64,000 nt of DNA, from contig OY970236.1 in assembly GCA_963714155.1 (NCBI GenBank), forward strand, positions 992,001 to 1,056,000, given 5' to 3'. Below are positions 15,839-24,311 of the stretch, piece after piece; the first letter of the stretch is position 1; each line of letters begins with the position of its first letter. The notes under the pieces are model-generated. The model did no database searches, was not told where the DNA came from, and saw only the letters and a list, made by a program, of their open reading frames with translations. Position numbers and translations under genes: made by a program. This stretch comes from VRUE01 sp963714155. GTDB lineage: Bacteria > Actinomycetota > Thermoleophilia > Solirubrobacterales > 70-9.

Positions 15839-17070
15839 GCGGGCTGCCGCTCAGCGACGTCAAGGTCCTCGACCTGACCCGCCTGCTGCCCGGAGGCTTC
15901 TGCTCGCTGTTGCTGGCCGACCTCGGCGCCGAGGTGCTCAAGGTCGAGGACACGGGCATGGGCGACTACATCCGCTGGGCGCCGCCCTACTACGGCAGCG
16001 AGGAGCAGCAGGAGCTGGGCACGCGCTCGGCGCTCTACCTCTCGCTCAACCGCGGCAAGCGCTCGGTGCGACTCGACCTCAAGAGCGAGAAGGGACGCGA
16101 GGCGCTGCTGCGCCTGGTCGAACAGCACGACGTCGTCCTCGATGGCTTCCGCCCCGGGGTGCTCGACCGGCTCGAGGTCGGCTACGAGCGCATGCGCGAG
16201 GCCAACCCCGGCGTCGTCTTCTGCGCGATCACCGGCTACGGCCAGGACGGCCCCTACGCCCAGCGCGCCGGGCACGACATGAACTACCTCGGCCTCGTCG
16301 GCCTGCTCGGCCTGACCGGCGCCAAGGACGGTCCCCCGGTGCAGTCGGGCGGGCAGATCGCCGACCTCGGCGGCGGCGCCCTGATGGCGGCCTTCGGCGT
16401 GATGGCGGCGTTGCACGAGCGACAGCGCTCCGGCGAGGGGCAGATGGTCGACGTCTCGATGGCCGACGGCGCCCTCTCCTGGCTGGCGATGGTCGCCGGC
16501 CGTTACTTCTGCGACGGCGAGGTGCCGGTGCGCGGCGAGCAGCAGCTCGCCGGCGGCCTGCTCTGTTACTTGCCTTACGAGGCGAGCGACGGCTGGGTCA
16601 GCTGCGGCGCTCTCGAGCCGAAGTTCTGGGCCGCCTTCTGCAACGGGGTTGAGCGGCCCGACCTGATCGAGGTCCAGTTCGAGGCGCCGGGAACCGAGGC
16701 ATGGGAGAAGGTCGCTGAGGTCTTCCGCTCGCGCACCCGCGATGAGTGGAAGGCCTTCAACGACGAGCACGACTGCTGCATCGAGCCGGTGCTCGACGTG
16801 GACGAGGCGCTCGACTCCGAGCTGGTCCGCGCCCGCCGGATGGTGGTCGAGATGGAGCAACCGGGTCTCGGCACGGTGCGCCAGCTCGGCGCGCCGGTGA
16901 AGCTGAGCCGCACTCCCGCCGACCCGACCCGCCCGGCGCCGGCCTTCGGCGAGCACACCGAGGACGTTCTGCGCGAGGCCGGCTACGCCGACGAGGAGGT
17001 CGCCGCGATGCTCGAGTCGGGAGCCGCCGCCGGCCCCAGCTCAGACGGCGCGACCATCTTCCGCGCATGA
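15835..17070 (+). CDS. CaiB/BaiF (class III) CoA-transferase
   Basis: 411 residues. VKVLDLTRLLPGGFCSLLLADLGAEVLKVED is the N-terminal Rossmann half, LDLKSEKGREALLRLV follows, and QRAGHDMNYLGLVGLL carries the Asp that forms the acyl anhydride in this family (about residue 150). It moves CoA between carboxylic acids. Its place between BKACE/OsmC and MerR suggests activation of the pathway's acid substrate. Translationally coupled on both sides. Confidence 0.85.
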   Translation: MSGLPLSDVKVLDLTRLLPGGFCSLLLADLGAEVLKVEDTGMGDYIRWAPPYYGSEEQQELGTRSALYLSLNRGKRSVRLDLKSEKGREALLRLVEQHDVVLDGFRPGVLDRLEVGYERMREANPGVVFCAITGYGQDGPYAQRAGHDMNYLGLVGLLGLTGAKDGPPVQSGGQIADLGGGALMAAFGVMAALHERQRSGEGQMVDVSMADGALSWLAMVAGRYFCDGEVPVRGEQQLAGGLLCYLPYEASDGWVSCGALEPKFWAAFCNGVERPDLIEVQFEAPGTEAWEKVAEVFRSRTRDEWKAFNDEHDCCIEPVLDVDEALDSELVRARRMVVEMEQPGLGTVRQLGAPVKLSRTPADPTRPAPAFGEHTEDVLREAGYADEEVAAMLESGAAAGPSSDGATIFRA

Positions 17071-17774
17071 GCGCCAACAGCGCCAACGGCGACCTGCTGC
17101 GGATGGGCGAGCTGGCCGAGGCCTCCGGCGTGCCGGCGCCGACGATCAAGCACTACCTGCGCGAGGGCCTGTTGCCCGAGCCGGTCAAGACGAGCCGCAA
17201 CATGGCCTATTACCCGCCCGAGTTCGTCGACCGGATCAAGTTGATCAAGCAGCTGCAGGAGGAGCGCTTCATGCCGCTGAAAGCGATCAAATCGGTGCTC
17301 GACGAGGACCCCGAGCGGGCCCGCGCGCTGGTCGAGCTCGAGGATCGCATCCTCGACCGCGCCCTTGCCGGCGAGCGCACTCGCACCAGCGCCGCCCAGG
17401 TGCGCGAGCGCTACGGCGTGCCGAAGGACGTGCTCGACCGACTGGAGAAACTCGAGGTACTGAGCCCCAACAGCCGCGGCTACTCGCCCTCCGACATCAA
17501 GATCATCGAGGCGATCAGCCGCTTCCGGGCCGGCGGCTACGACGAGCAGATCGGCTTCACCGTCTACGACACCCTGCGCTACAAGAGCGCGATCGAAGAC
17601 CTCGTGCAGGAGGAGGTGGGGATGGTGATGGACCGCCTCGCCGGCGAGGTCTCACCCGAGCGCGTGGTCGAGATGCTCGAAGCCGGCGCCCAGCCCCTGC
17701 AGGACCTGATTGCAGCCCTCCACACCAAGCTGATGGTCGCCGAGCTCGAGCGCCACCGCGCCAGCCGCAGCTAA
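17067..17774 (+). CDS. MerR-family transcriptional regulator
   Basis: 235 residues. MGELAEASGVPAPTIKHYLREGLLPEP is a MerR helix-turn-helix, followed by the wing (NMAYYPPEFVDRIKLIKQLQ) and a dimerisation helix. A second HTH-like stretch (YGVPKDVLDRLEKLEVL) and a C-terminal helical domain make it about 100 residues longer than a minimal MerR; no metal-binding Cys is present, so it is more likely to sense an organic ligand. As the last gene of the acyl-CoA operon (ATGA overlap with the CoA-transferase), it may regulate that operon. Its TAA overlaps the stop of the convergent epimerase gene. Confidence 0.85.
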   Translation: MSANSANGDLLRMGELAEASGVPAPTIKHYLREGLLPEPVKTSRNMAYYPPEFVDRIKLIKQLQEERFMPLKAIKSVLDEDPERARALVELEDRILDRALAGERTRTSAAQVRERYGVPKDVLDRLEKLEVLSPNSRGYSPSDIKIIEAISRFRAGGYDEQIGFTVYDTLRYKSAIEDLVQEEVGMVMDRLAGEVSPERVVEMLEAGAQPLQDLIAALHTKLMVAELERHRASRS

Positions 17775-18742
17775 GCGCGCAGCTCAGCCAGGCCCTGCTC
17801 GTGGCTGACGACCGGCTCGTAGCCGAGCTCCGCCCGTGCCTTGCTGATGTCGATTGTGCACTCCTGGGTCAGCAGCCAGGAGCGGAAAGTGGTCATCGGC
17901 GGGTCACCCGGCAGCGGCAGGAGCTTCCAGGCTGCCTCGCAGACGCGGGCCATCGGTGCGGCGGTCCAGGCGGGCAGGCTGCGATCGGGGGCATCGACGC
18001 CCTGGGTGCGCAGCAGCTCGGTGACGAACTCGCGGAAGACGACCGGCTCGCCGTCGGTGACGAAGTAGGCCTCGCCCGCGCGTCCTTTCCCGGCGGCAAG
18101 GATCAGGCCCTCGACGACGTTGTCGACGTGGGTGGTGTCGGTGACGTTGCGCCCGCCGCCGACCCAGGCGAAGCGCCCCGCTTCCACCGTCGCGACCATC
18201 TCCGGCAGCAATGTCGTGTCGCCCTTGCCCCAGACGAAACGCGGGCGCAGGGCGATGGTCTCGAAGCCATCGCGCGCCGCCTGCCTCACCACCTGCTCGG
18301 CTTTGGCCTTGGTCGCCGGGTAGGGAGCGCGCGAGTCGGGCCGTAGCGGCGCCGTCTCGTCAACGTGGATCAGCGGCTCACCGGCCATCAGCGCTGCCTC
18401 GGTGCCGCAGTGGACGAAGCGCTTGACGCCGGCCTCTTCGCAGGCGGCAAGCACGTTGCGCGTGCCGACCACGTTGCCGCGCTCGAAATCCGCCCACGGT
18501 CCCCACTCGCCGAGATGGGCGGCGAGGTGGAAGGCGACGCTGGCGCCATCGGCGCCGGCGATGAGCGAGACAGGGTCGCCGAGCTCACCACGGACCGGCT
18601 CGGCTCCCAGTGCACGGACGCGTTCGGCGGCCTCGTCGGAGCGCGCCAGCGCCCGCACGGAGTGCCCTTCGCCGACCAGCCGTTGCACCAGCTTGCCGCC
18701 GATGAACCCCGACCCACCGGTGACGAAGACTGTCTCGGCCAT
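17771..18742 (-). CDS. NAD-dependent epimerase/3-beta-HSD-like dehydrogenase
   Basis: 323 residues of the extended SDR class: VFVTGGSGFIGGKLVQRL at the N-terminus, FHLAAHLGEWGPW, and the YPATKAKAE active-site Tyr/Lys near residue 145. The C-terminal half is that of sterol/dihydroflavonol-type reductases rather than sugar epimerases. The start ATG 18742 is 8 nt from a TAACAT -10 box. Extended SDRs of this type also include bacterial ceramide reductase, but nothing except the ceramide-like pair 33 kb away suggests that role. Confidence 0.8.
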   Translation of the reverse strand: MAETVFVTGGSGFIGGKLVQRLVGEGHSVRALARSDEAAERVRALGAEPVRGELGDPVSLIAGADGASVAFHLAAHLGEWGPWADFERGNVVGTRNVLAACEEAGVKRFVHCGTEAALMAGEPLIHVDETAPLRPDSRAPYPATKAKAEQVVRQAARDGFETIALRPRFVWGKGDTTLLPEMVATVEAGRFAWVGGGRNVTDTTHVDNVVEGLILAAGKGRAGEAYFVTDGEPVVFREFVTELLRTQGVDAPDRSLPAWTAAPMARVCEAAWKLLPLPGDPPMTTFRSWLLTQECTIDISKARAELGYEPVVSHEQGLAELRA

Positions 18743-18750
18743 CGGGGCCG

Positions 18751-18760
18751 ATGTTAGCCT
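18751..18760. promoter_or_regulatory. Symmetric bidirectional promoter ATGTTAGCCT
   Basis: Minus-strand TAACAT (18751-18756) is 8 nt from the epimerase ATG, and plus-strand TAGCCT (18755-18760) is 7 nt from the SDR GTG at 18768. The two -10 boxes overlap by the shared TA, and both genes would be leaderless. Confidence 0.6.
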
Positions 18761-18767
18761 GGCTGCG

Positions 18768-19610
18768 GTGAAGTCCGTTCTGGTTACCGGAGCCTCGACT
18801 GGCATTGGCCGGGCCAGCGCCCTGCGGATGGACGCCGAGGGCTGGCGGGTCTTCGCCAGTGTGCGCAAAGAGGAGGACGCGGCGAGCTTGCGGACCGCCG
18901 CATCGGAGCGGCTGGTGCCGCTGATGCTCGACGTCACCGATGCGGAGCAGATCGCCGCGGTCGCCGCACAGATCGCCGAGGCGGTGGGGGGGAGCGGCCT
19001 CGACGGGTTGGTCAACAACGCCGGTATCGCGGTGATGTCGCCGCTGGAGACGATTCCGCTCGACGATCTGCGCAAGCAGCTCGAGGTCAACCTGATCTCG
19101 CAGGTGGCGGTGACGCAGGCGATGCTGCCGCTGATCCGCACGGCACGCGGTCGCATCGTCTTCCTCAGCTCGATCGGCGGGCGCATGGCGATGCCGTTCG
19201 GCGCCCCCTACCACGCCTCCAAGTACGGAATCGAGGCCGTGGTCGACTGCCTGCGCCAGGAGCTGCGGCCCTGGAAGATCGACGTCGTCGCGATCGAGCC
19301 GGGCTCGATCGACACGCCGATCTGGGAGCGCGGCGAGGGCATTGCTGACGAGGTCGCCACTCGCGCTCCTGCAGCCCAGGAGGTGCTCTACGGCGAGAAG
19401 ATCGAAAGCTTTCGCGGCGCCGTTCGCCGTACCGCCGAACGCGGCATCGCGCCCGAGAAGGTTGCCGGCGCGGTCCAGCACGCGCTCAGCGCGCGGCGCC
19501 CCCGCACGCGCTACCTGGTCGGCGCCGACGCCCGTGGCCAGGCGCTGCTGTCTCGGCTTCTACCCGACCGGGTCATGGACCGCATCGTCGCCCGCGCGAT
19601 GGGGATCTAA
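18768..19610 (+). CDS. Short-chain dehydrogenase/reductase
   Basis: 280 residues: SVLVTGASTGIGRASALRM cofactor motif, LVNNAGIAVMSPLE, IVFLSSIGGRMA with the catalytic Ser, and PYHASKYGIEAVVD with Tyr and Lys. The C-terminal extension (AVRRTAERGIAPEKVAGAV, then RTRYLVGADARGQAL) resembles retinol/steroid-type SDRs. GTG 18768 follows TAGCCT by 7 nt. Shares the bidirectional promoter with the NAD-dependent epimerase-like gene, so the two oxidoreductases may be coregulated. Substrate unknown. Confidence 0.85.
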   Translation: MKSVLVTGASTGIGRASALRMDAEGWRVFASVRKEEDAASLRTAASERLVPLMLDVTDAEQIAAVAAQIAEAVGGSGLDGLVNNAGIAVMSPLETIPLDDLRKQLEVNLISQVAVTQAMLPLIRTARGRIVFLSSIGGRMAMPFGAPYHASKYGIEAVVDCLRQELRPWKIDVVAIEPGSIDTPIWERGEGIADEVATRAPAAQEVLYGEKIESFRGAVRRTAERGIAPEKVAGAVQHALSARRPRTRYLVGADARGQALLSRLLPDRVMDRIVARAMGI

Positions 19611-19618
19611 CGCGGTCG

Positions 19619-22600
19619 CTATCGCGTCGCAGAGAGCGTCTCGCGCGTCGTTTCCACCGCCTGCAGGCTGATCATCGCCCCCGTTTGCTCGGTGACTTCC
19701 GCCGCCTCGTCCAGGGCGGCGTCGATCCCGTCGCGGCCGGTCGCGGCGCGCGCAATCGCTGTCGCCTGAAGGGTGAGCGGCAGTGACCAGAGCATGCCGC
19801 GCTCGCGGGCGATCTCGGTTGCCCGCTCGGCCAGCTGCAGCCCCTCCTCGGCACGGCCGACGCCGGTCAGTGCCTGCGCTCGCAGACCGGCGCGCCAGGC
19901 CTCCATCTCATCGCCGCTGCTGACCGCTGTGCGGTAGATGCGCTCGGCCTCTTCGAGCGAGTCGAGGGCGCCGGCGTAGTCGCCGGCGGCAATCTGGGCA
20001 CCACCCAGGTTCGAGAGCGCGAGGCTGCGCGAGAAGACGTCGCCGAGCCGTTCGGTCAGCTCGCAGTTGCGTCGCGCCAGGGCGAGGGCGGCATCGAGCT
20101 CGCCCCGCATCGAGAGCATCAGCGCCTGGTTGCTGCGGGTCCAGCTGGCGATCTCCGGGTCACCGTCCTCGGTGGCGATGCGCAGGGCTGCGTTGAACAG
20201 GTCTTCCGCCTCCTCGAGGCGGCCGCGCTCGCGCAGGAAGAGGCCCTTGGCCATCGTCGCCCAGGCGACCGGGCTGCCGATGACGATGCCGGCTCCCGCG
20301 CGGCGATCATCGCCGGCGAGCTCCAGGACCTCGTCGAGCGCTTCGTTGAAGCCGTCGAAATCTCCGGCGCACAGGTGCGCGTATGAGCCCGCCGCCCGAA
20401 TCGCGATGCGCAGGTGCAGATCTCCCGACGCGTCGGCGAGCTCGATCGTCTCTGCCACTGCCTCGAGCCACTCCGAAGCTACGTGCGGTAGGCCCGGTCG
20501 GGCATCGGTGGCGACCTTGAGCAGAGCCAGGGAGTGCAGGTCGCCGGTTCTGATCGCGATCTCCTCGGCTTCGGCAGTGAGGCGCGCTTCTTCGCTGTTG
20601 TCCATGCCCAGGCGCCAGGCGAAGTCCAGCTGCAGCAGCCGCGACATCACGGCCATCGCCAGCGTCTCCTCGTTCTCCTCCAGCTCTTCGGTCAGCTCCA
20701 TCGCCTTGCGCCACAGCCGCAGCGCGTCCTGCGGGCGGCTGCTGCCCGCCCAGTAAGCCGCTCGCGCCGACCAGCGCGCTGCTTCCAGCGTCTCCTCGCC
20801 CGCCTCCATATGGCGGGCGATCAGGGCGGCGAGCTCGTCGTGGCGGTCGGGGTTGAGCTCGATCAGCGTCCGTGCCGTCGCCGCGTGGGTGGTGGCGCGC
20901 TGCTCGGCCAGCTGTGTGCTGTAGGCGACCTCGCGGGTCAACGGATGGCGGAAGGAGAAGACCCGTTCCGGATAGACCTCGGTTTCGAAGAGGAAGCCGC
21001 CGTCGGTGAGCTCGCAGACTGCCGCCCGATAACCCTCGTCGTCGCTCTGCCCGGAAACCATTCCCAGTGCTCGCTCGCTGATCTCCTTGTTGGTCACCGA
21101 AGCTGCCTGCAGCAGCAGCTTGGCGCTCGGGCCGAGCCGGTCGATCCGGGCTGCGAGGATCGTCTGCACGCTCGCCGGCACCCCCGTGTCCTCCACCGGT
21201 CGCGCCAGCCGGTAGGCGCCGCGCTCGCCCTCGAGGTTGCCCGCCTCGGCAAGGCCGCGGATGATCTCCTCGATGAAGAAGGGGTTACCGGCGGTGCGCT
21301 CGTGGATCAGGTCGGCGAGGCCGTCGAGCGAGGGGTCCTCACCGGCCAGGTCGTGCAGCAGCTCGCGCGTGCCCTCGGGCCCCAGCGGCTCCAGCGAGAT
21401 GCTCCGGTAGGTGTTCTCGCCGGCCCACTTGTGAGCGTTGTACTCGGGCCGGAAGTTGACGATCGCCAGCGTCTTCGTGCCCTCGACCGAGGAGATCAGC
21501 TCGCCGAGCAGGGTGGCGCTGCCCTCGTCCATCCAGTGCAGGTCCTCGACCAGGGCGACGATCGAGTTGCGCCGGTTGGGTGCCCGCACGAGCCGGCAGA
21601 CTGCCCCGCGCAGGGCGCGGTGGCGGGCCTCGGCGCTCAGTTGCGGCAGCGGCCGGTGCGGATCGGGAACCCCGAGGAAGTCGAAGAGCAGCGGCAGGTC
21701 CTCGGCGAAGTCGGGGTCGAGCAGCAGGGTGCGGCCGGCGATCTTCTCGCGCACGATCCGCTCCTGGTCGCCGTCGGCGATGCCGAAGTAAGAGCGCAGC
21801 ATCTGCAGCACCGGCATGAAGGGAATCGCCTGCCCGTGAGCCTGGGCCTGGCACTCGAAGACCTCGATGCCGCGCTCGCGACAGCGTTCGGCGAACTCGT
21901 AGCAGAGGCGGCTCTTGCCAACGCCGGGCTCCGCGACGATGCCCACCGCTGCACCCTCGCCACGCTCGGCGCGCCCGAGCGCCGCTTCCAGCACCGCCAT
22001 CTCCTCGCCGCGGCCAACGAAGCTGGAGAAGCCACGCTCACGGGAGAGGTCGAGGCGGGAGCGGGCAGCCCCTACGCCGGCCAGCTCGAAGACGCCAACG
22101 GGCTGGCTCGCTCCTTTGATCTCGAAGTGGCCGAGGTCCTCCAGCGCCATGAAGCCGTGGGCCAGCTCGGCGGTGCTCTCAGTCAGGTATGCCTTGCCGG
22201 GCTCGGCCAGCGCCTCCATCCGCTGCGCCAGCCCGACCGTGTGGCCGACCGCGGTGTAGCCACCCTCGCCGACCTCGGCCGCGACCACCTCGCCGGAGTT
22301 GATCCCGATCCGGGTAGAGAAGTTGAGGCCGTGCTTGCGGCGCAGTTCGGCGGCGTACTCGCCGACGTCGTCGAGCATCTTCAGCGCCGCGTAACAGGCC
22401 CGTCGCGCGTGGTCCTCATGGGTGACGGGGGCGCCGAAGATCGCCATGATCCCGTCGCCAGTGAACTTGTCCACCGTCCCCTCGAAGCGGTGGACGGCAT
22501 CGGCGAGCGTCGAGAAGAAGCGCTGCATGATCGCGTGCCACTGCTCCGGATCCTGGCCCTCGGCCATATCCATCGACCCCTGGACGTCGGCGAAGAGCAC

Positions 22601-22645
22601 CGTGACCTGCTTGCGCTCACCGCCGGCCTGCGCGATTTCATTCAT
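19619..22645 (-). CDS. Class III adenylate/guanylate cyclase-like protein with AAA ATPase and TPR domains
   Basis: 1008 residues, probably a cytosolic signalling protein. Residues 1-170 are a class III cyclase homology domain: VTVLFADVQGS and DKFTGDGIMAIFGAP carry the two metal-binding Asp. From about 205 there is an AAA/STAND ATPase: GIVAEPGVGKSRLCYEF (Walker A) and NSIVALVEDLHWMDEGS (Walker B). From about 640 to the end are TPR-like helical repeats (ALRLWRKAMELTEELEENEE, RGRLEEAEDLFNAALRIA, YAGALDSLEEAERIYR). This cyclase-AAA-TPR layout is common in actinobacteria and may make cAMP or act as a signal-regulated scaffold. ATG 22645 lies 8 nt after a TAAGCT box; the longer frame to 23005 is a shadow of the divergent nitrilase gene. 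Confidence 0.85.
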   Translation of the reverse strand: MNEIAQAGGERKQVTVLFADVQGSMDMAEGQDPEQWHAIMQRFFSTLADAVHRFEGTVDKFTGDGIMAIFGAPVTHEDHARRACYAALKMLDDVGEYAAELRRKHGLNFSTRIGINSGEVVAAEVGEGGYTAVGHTVGLAQRMEALAEPGKAYLTESTAELAHGFMALEDLGHFEIKGASQPVGVFELAGVGAARSRLDLSRERGFSSFVGRGEEMAVLEAALGRAERGEGAAVGIVAEPGVGKSRLCYEFAERCRERGIEVFECQAQAHGQAIPFMPVLQMLRSYFGIADGDQERIVREKIAGRTLLLDPDFAEDLPLLFDFLGVPDPHRPLPQLSAEARHRALRGAVCRLVRAPNRRNSIVALVEDLHWMDEGSATLLGELISSVEGTKTLAIVNFRPEYNAHKWAGENTYRSISLEPLGPEGTRELLHDLAGEDPSLDGLADLIHERTAGNPFFIEEIIRGLAEAGNLEGERGAYRLARPVEDTGVPASVQTILAARIDRLGPSAKLLLQAASVTNKEISERALGMVSGQSDDEGYRAAVCELTDGGFLFETEVYPERVFSFRHPLTREVAYSTQLAEQRATTHAATARTLIELNPDRHDELAALIARHMEAGEETLEAARWSARAAYWAGSSRPQDALRLWRKAMELTEELEENEETLAMAVMSRLLQLDFAWRLGMDNSEEARLTAEAEEIAIRTGDLHSLALLKVATDARPGLPHVASEWLEAVAETIELADASGDLHLRIAIRAAGSYAHLCAGDFDGFNEALDEVLELAGDDRRAGAGIVIGSPVAWATMAKGLFLRERGRLEEAEDLFNAALRIATEDGDPEIASWTRSNQALMLSMRGELDAALALARRNCELTERLGDVFSRSLALSNLGGAQIAAGDYAGALDSLEEAERIYRTAVSSGDEMEAWRAGLRAQALTGVGRAEEGLQLAERATEIARERGMLWSLPLTLQATAIARAATGRDGIDAALDEAAEVTEQTGAMISLQAVETTRETLSATR

Positions 22646-22653
22646 GCGGCTCA

Positions 22654-22675
22654 AGCTTACGCCTGCACCTATACT
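22654..22675. promoter_or_regulatory. Divergent promoters, cyclase / nitrilase-tetR operon
   Basis: Minus-strand TAAGCT at 22654-22659 serves the cyclase (8 nt from its ATG). Plus-strand TATACT at 22670-22675 would start the nitrilase transcript near 22682, just before the palindrome at 22687 and upstream of the AAAAGGAA ribosome site. Confidence 0.45.
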
Positions 22676-22686
22676 GACTAAACCGA

Positions 22687-22702
22687 TTGACTGGTCAGTC
22701 AA
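22687..22702. promoter_or_regulatory. Palindromic operator, copy 2 (TTGACTGGTCAGTCAA)
   Basis: TTGACTG-GT-CAGTCAA is a perfect inverted repeat with 7-nt arms. It sits about 5-20 nt downstream of the inferred transcription start of the nitrilase-tetR operon, a standard repressor position. Since the operon encodes a TetR regulator, autoregulation is the simplest reading. Related sites: 1357-1372 and 40894-40909. Confidence 0.7.
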
Positions 22703-22724
22703 CCAGGGAGCCAAAAGGAACTCT

Positions 22725-23555
22725 TTGCGCGCAGCAGCCGTACAGCTCAACTCCACCGGCGACAAGACCCGAAACCTGGAGGTCGCCGAGCGGCTCGTGC
22801 GCGCCGCCGCCGCCGACGGTGCCGAACTGGTCGCGCTACCCGAGAAGTGGAACTTGCTCGCAGGCGGCGAAGAGTTGATCGCCCGGGCTGAGTCACTCGA
22901 TGGTCCCAGCCTGAACGCCGCTCGCGGCTGGAGCCGCGAGCTCGGCATCCACCTGCTCGCCGGCAGCATTTCCGAGCAGGGCCCGGAAGGCAAGGCGTTC
23001 AACACTTCGGTCCTGATCGATGCGCAAGGCGAGGACGTTGCGACTTATCGCAAGATCCACATGTTCGACGTCGAGGTCGGTGGCATTTCCTACCGTGAGT
23101 CCGAGCACGAGGAGCCGGGCGAGGAGATCGTCACGGCCACGATTGCCGACGTTACCGTCGGCCTCAGCGTTTGTTACGACCTGCGCTTTCCCGAGCTCTT
23201 CCGCATTCTTGCCGTCCGCGGCGCTCGGGTTCTCACCGTTCCCTCGGCATTCACGCTGGCGACCGGCCGCGATCACTGGGAGGTGCTGCTGCGCGCGCGG
23301 GCGATCGAGAACCAGGCCTTCCTCCTCGCTCCCAACCAGTTTGGCGAGGCGCCGCCCCAGTTCAACTCCAACGGTCGCTCGCTGATCGTCGACCCCTGGG
23401 GCGTGGTGCTGGCTACTGCGCCCGATGAGGAGTGCTTCGTCGCTGCCGAGCTCGACTTCGCCGCCCAGGACCGAGTTCGCCAGTCGCTGCCCTCGCTCGC
23501 CAACCGCCGCCCCCGCGCCTATTCCTGGCCACAGTTGAGTGAGGCGCGCGCCTGA
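22725..23555 (+). CDS. Nitrilase-superfamily carbon-nitrogen hydrolase (NIT2/omega-amidase-like)
   Basis: 276 residues with the Glu-Lys-Cys triad of nitrilases in order: LVALPEKWNLL (Glu, about residue 42), TYRKIHMFDVEV (Lys, about 113) and LSVCYDLRFPELFR (Cys, about 147). The sequence after the Cys resembles omega-amidase or deaminated-glutathione amidase. It hydrolyses an amide in the cytosol; substrate unproven. TTG start with AAAAGGAA upstream; the frame continues further back only as a shadow of the cyclase gene. The stop overlaps the TetR ATG (TGATG), so the two are cotranslated. Confidence 0.85.
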   Translation: MRAAAVQLNSTGDKTRNLEVAERLVRAAAADGAELVALPEKWNLLAGGEELIARAESLDGPSLNAARGWSRELGIHLLAGSISEQGPEGKAFNTSVLIDAQGEDVATYRKIHMFDVEVGGISYRESEHEEPGEEIVTATIADVTVGLSVCYDLRFPELFRILAVRGARVLTVPSAFTLATGRDHWEVLLRARAIENQAFLLAPNQFGEAPPQFNSNGRSLIVDPWGVVLATAPDEECFVAAELDFAAQDRVRQSLPSLANRRPRAYSWPQLSEARA

Positions 23556-24160
23556 TGGCCAAGGCAGCGACGGCGGCCGTCGACAAGCGCCGCCAGATCC
23601 TCGACGCGGCGGTGCGCGTCTTCGCCCGCCAGGGCTTCCACTCGACTCGCGTCTCCGACATCGCCGACGAGGCCGGCGTCGCCTACGGGCTCGTCTACCA
23701 CTACTTCAAGTCCAAGGATGAGGTGCTCAACGAGCTTTTTAGTGAGCGCTGGTCGCTGCTGCTGGCGGCGATCGAGGAGGCCGATCGCGAGGGTGCCGAG
23801 CCGCGCGCCAAGCTGGAAGCGGTCGCCGGCTTCATCGTCGACTCCTACCGCCATGACCCCGAGCTGATGAAGGTGATCATCGTCGAGGTCACGCGGGCGG
23901 CCAACTCCTTTGGCCGCACCCACCTACCCGAGATCCGCCGCGCCTACGACTCGATCGCCAAGATCGTCGCCGACGGCCAGGCAGCGGGGATATTTCGACG
24001 CGACATCGATGCCAACTTCGCCTCGATGGCTTTCTACGGCGCGATTGAGCAGCTGCTCTCCGGCTGGATCTTCGAGGTGATCCCGGCTGCAGACAGCGAC
24101 TTCGACCAGGCAAAGACTTTGCTGGTGACGACGATCTGCGACGGTCTCGAGGCGCGATAG
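23555..24160 (+). CDS. TetR-family transcriptional regulator
   Basis: 201 residues. RRQILDAAVRVFARQGFHSTRVSDIADEAGVAYGLVYHYFKSKDEVL is the TetR DNA-binding domain (quoted in part: RVSDIADEAGV and YHYFKSKDEV), with a helical ligand-binding domain behind it that resembles FadR/fatty-acyl-type TetR proteins (PELMKVIIVEVTRAANSF). I propose that it binds the GACTG-NN-CAGTC palindromes at 1357, 22687 and the variant at 40894. It is the second gene of its operon, so it would repress its own synthesis. Ligand unknown; acyl-CoA is a reasonable guess because targets include SDR and aldehyde dehydrogenase genes. Confidence 0.85.
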   Translation: MAKAATAAVDKRRQILDAAVRVFARQGFHSTRVSDIADEAGVAYGLVYHYFKSKDEVLNELFSERWSLLLAAIEEADREGAEPRAKLEAVAGFIVDSYRHDPELMKVIIVEVTRAANSFGRTHLPEIRRAYDSIAKIVADGQAAGIFRRDIDANFASMAFYGAIEQLLSGWIFEVIPAADSDFDQAKTLLVTTICDGLEAR

Positions 24161-24161
24161 G

Positions 24162-24167
24162 TATGGT
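24162..24167 (+). promoter_or_regulatory. -10 box TATGGT for the envelope-protein operon
   Basis: TATGGT begins two nt after the TetR stop and ends 8 nt before ATG 24176, giving the small membrane protein operon a promoter of its own. Confidence 0.45.
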
Positions 24168-24175
24168 CGAGGCCA

Positions 24176-24310
24176 ATGGATAACGAGATCGCCAAACGTC
24201 TTGTCTGGAGCGGCATGCTCGCCGCCAGCGGCGCCCTCGCCAGCATTGTGGCGACGCGCCTGGCCGGCATCGTCTTTCGCCGTATCTACAACGAGGACCC
24301 GCCCGAGTAG
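24176..24310 (+). CDS. Small membrane protein, DUF4235-like (44 aa)
   Basis: The 44-residue product starts MDNEIAKRLVWSGMLAAS, has one membrane helix (SGALASIVATRLAGIV) and ends RRIYNEDPPE. The K-x-x-W-x-G helix followed by R-R-x-Y-x-E-x-P-P-E resembles DUF4235, a small actinobacterial membrane family of unknown function. Too short for most gene finders, but it has a matched TATGGT box, and it is followed one nt later by the holin-like gene, in the same style of small envelope proteins. Confidence 0.65.
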   Translation: MDNEIAKRLVWSGMLAASGALASIVATRLAGIVFRRIYNEDPPE

Positions 24311-24311
24311 C

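Noticed and set aside
22646..23005. Extended N-terminus of the cyclase to 23005
   Set aside because: The extra codons are antisense to the nitrilase gene and the TAAGCT box at 22654 gives a leaderless ATG at 22645.
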